Below are positions 62,703 to 64,000 of a stretch of 64,000 nt of DNA, piece by piece (position 1 is the stretch's first letter; each line of letters begins with the position of its first letter). This stretch comes from Candidatus Arcticimaribacter forsetii (GTDB taxonomy: Bacteria > Bacteroidota > Bacteroidia > Flavobacteriales > Flavobacteriaceae): the NCBI RefSeq assembly GCF_910589745.1, contig NZ_OU342399.1:1116001-1180000 (forward strand). The letters run 5' to 3'. The notes under the pieces were generated by a model. That model ran no database searches and was not told the origin of the DNA. It was given only the letters and a program-made list of their open reading frames with translations. The position numbers and the translations under genes were made by a program.

Positions 62703-63674
62703 ATGATCACAAAAAAAAACATGTATTCAAGAAGAGCCTTTGCTAAAATTTCTGCTCTTGGAGTTGCATCAACGCCATTACTGGGGCTTGCATCAGAAAT
62801 CAAAACAGAATTATTTTCTGGTAATTCTAGCAATTTAGAGGTGTATTTGTTCTCCAAACATCTACAATTTTTGGATTATAACGCTATGTCTTCTGCAGCT
62901 GCAGCGATGGGTTTTGATGGTTTAGATTTGACGGTACGAAGAAAAGGACATGTGCTCCCGGAACGTGTTTTAACAGATCTACCAAAAGCAACTGAAGCGA
63001 TGCTTAACCATGGACTTAAACCCAAAATGATGTCTACCAATGTTTGGGATGCTACTAATTCGACCCATAAAAGGGTTCTTGAAACAGCTGCTAGTCTCGG
63101 ATTTACGCACTACAGAACGGATTGGCTTAAATATCCCGAAGATAAATCCCTTGTTGTCTCACAATTGATTTATGCGAAACAAGCACAGGAATTAGAACAA
63201 TTAAATCAACAACTGGGTCTCATTGCTGGGTATCAAAATCATTCTGGCAAATATGTTGGAGCTCCTATTTGGGACTTACTCCCTATTTTAGAAGCAACAA
63301 AAGGGAGTCATATAGGTAGTCAATACGATATACGCCATGCGGTTGCAGAGGGCGGTAATAGTTGGGAACTCGGGCTTAGACGAATCCTACCCTTCATTAA
63401 CTCAATCTGTATCAAAGATTTTAAATGGGGAAAAGTTAACGGGAAATGGAAACCTATCAATGTTCCCATGGGAGAAGGAATGGTTGATTTTAAAAAATAT
63501 TTTTCTATACTTAAAAAACATAAAATTACTGTTCCAGTATCACTTCATGTGGAGCATGATTTAGGAGGAGCAGAAAAAGGCGCTAGTTCAATAAAAATAT
63601 CAGAACATGAGGTGTTTACTCGTATTAAGAATGATTTAGATTACTTGAAAACGGCATGGGAAAGCTCTGAATAA
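62703..63674 (+). CDS. Tat-exported sugar phosphate isomerase/epimerase-like TIM barrel
   Basis: 323 residues. The N-terminus carries a Tat-like signal, YSRRAFAKISALGVAS (about 8-23), so the folded protein is probably exported. The rest is an AP-endonuclease-2/xylose-isomerase-type TIM barrel: AAMGFDGLDLTVRRKGH, MMSTNVWDATNS, QYDIRHAVAEGG, CIKDFKWGKVNGKW and a late SLHVEHDLGG with metal-ligand His and Glu. The substrate is unknown, probably a sugar or polyol. M7 at 62721 is an alternative start. It converges on the NTF2-like gene. Confidence 0.88.
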   Translation: MITKKNMYSRRAFAKISALGVASTPLLGLASEIKTELFSGNSSNLEVYLFSKHLQFLDYNAMSSAAAAMGFDGLDLTVRRKGHVLPERVLTDLPKATEAMLNHGLKPKMMSTNVWDATNSTHKRVLETAASLGFTHYRTDWLKYPEDKSLVVSQLIYAKQAQELEQLNQQLGLIAGYQNHSGKYVGAPIWDLLPILEATKGSHIGSQYDIRHAVAEGGNSWELGLRRILPFINSICIKDFKWGKVNGKWKPINVPMGEGMVDFKKYFSILKKHKITVPVSLHVEHDLGGAEKGASSIKISEHEVFTRIKNDLDYLKTAWESSE

Positions 63675-63678
63675 AAAC

Positions 63679-64000
63679 CTACCTACATTGTTTAGTTGCC
63701 GTATCTGACAATTCGGTTATAAGCCATGTGGTTCCGTCCCAAAACAGCTGAAGTGCATTGAATCCACAATGACTTAATTCACCATCTAGATAAAAGCTAA
63801 AAGGGACCCAAATTTGAGCTAAATTTTGATGCTGACTCACAATTGGAACCCCCAACTCCTCTTTCCAAACTGGAGTCTCAGGTCTTGAACTTACTACTTT
63901 AATAAAATTAGTCATCGACATTTCCTGTCTTTTAGGAATACCATCTTTGGAATTTCCTGTTCTGAAAAGTTTTGCATCCAATGACAGTACACTTTTAATC
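63679..64000 (-). CDS. NTF2-like (SnoaL/DUF4440-type) protein, 5' end missing
   Basis: The frame is open to the window edge (ISO-type reading I-K-S-V-L-S before L-D-A-K-L-F), so the start lies beyond base 64000; a TTG at 63981 is unlikely to be the real start. The visible 106 residues end with VVSSRPETPVWKEELG, IWVPFSFYLDGELSHCGFNALQLFWDG and TWLITELSDT, the C-terminal half of a cone-shaped NTF2-like fold. Homologues are usually secreted and of unknown function. It converges with the TIM-barrel gene. Confidence 0.75.
   Translation of the reverse strand, partial: IKSVLSLDAKLFRTGNSKDGIPKRQEMSMTNFIKVVSSRPETPVWKEELGVPIVSQHQNLAQIWVPFSFYLDGELSHCGFNALQLFWDGTTWLITELSDTATKQCR

Overview
The window is chromosomal DNA of a low-GC, gene-dense member of the Bacteroidota, most likely a marine Flavobacteriaceae. 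The signs are: many promoters of the Bacteroidota type (TAnnTTTG at -7, sometimes with TTG about 19-20 bases upstream), almost no Shine-Dalgarno sequences, lipoproteins with loose lipoboxes, a CarboxypepD_reg-like secreted protein, fused E1 alpha/beta subunits, a MutS2 without a Smr domain, and SmpB, HolA and GlyA proteins of the flavobacterial kind. Nearly all of it is core genome in short operons. I see no rRNA, tRNA, CRISPR array, IS element, prophage or integrase. The only stable RNA gene is the SRP RNA.

Layout. 1-7.2 kb: a truncated PIF1-like helicase, then a leftward block (Gfo/Idh oxidoreductase, 3-hydroxybutyryl-CoA dehydrogenase, YggS, exonuclease/GIY-YIG fusion, K+ channel, miaA). 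7.3-11.5 kb: pcm, smpB, a secreted carboxypeptidase-regulatory-like protein, and glyA with a strong terminator. 11.5-13.4 kb: the one accessory-looking spot, a single AT-rich gene for a predicted HEPN-type protein between inverted copies of GTTGGCAGC, next to an 18-bp inverted repeat resembling an attC hairpin. 13.4-20.2 kb: thioesterase, glutamine cyclotransferase, SRP RNA, SDR, transaldolase-like aldolase, tag, a thioredoxin-fold lipoprotein lacking CxxC, and an ABC-F ATPase with asymmetric ATP sites. 20.2-32.3 kb: sodium symporter, DUF2007, pheT, recG, patatin, M20 amidohydrolase, UvrD/PcrA helicase, Sua5/YrdC.

32.3-46.9 kb: OmpA lipoprotein, glycosyltransferase 2, stand-alone HsdR_N protein, holA, fused E1 dehydrogenase, then an operon of uvrA, a LOG protein and a degenerate M1-peptidase-like outer-membrane protein, then gamma-glutamyltransferase and AcpH. 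46.9-57.7 kb: glmM, lipid A acyltransferase and rhomboid (divergent), TlpA lipoprotein and aroC (divergent), a dicarboxylate symporter, small membrane proteins, DCC protein, mutS2 and ung (divergent with overlapping promoters). 57.7-64 kb: SUI1, a secreted DinB-like protein, a methyltransferase, a leftward operon (DUF2911, amidohydrolase, acyl-ACP desaturase, YbjQ, a 35-residue membrane microprotein), a Tat-type TIM-barrel protein and a truncated NTF2-like protein.

Common themes are DNA repair and replication (MutS2, Ung, UvrA, Cho-like fusion, Tag, RecG, UvrD, HolA, PIF1), translation and tRNA modification (MiaA, PheT, Sua5, SmpB, ABC-F, SUI1, SRP RNA) and envelope lipoproteins. The observations most worth following up are the HEPN cassette with its attC-like hairpin, the asymmetric ABC-F protein, the overlapping or palindromic divergent promoters, several TTG start codons that are really part of -7 boxes (which suggests leaderless mRNAs), and the coupled membrane microprotein.
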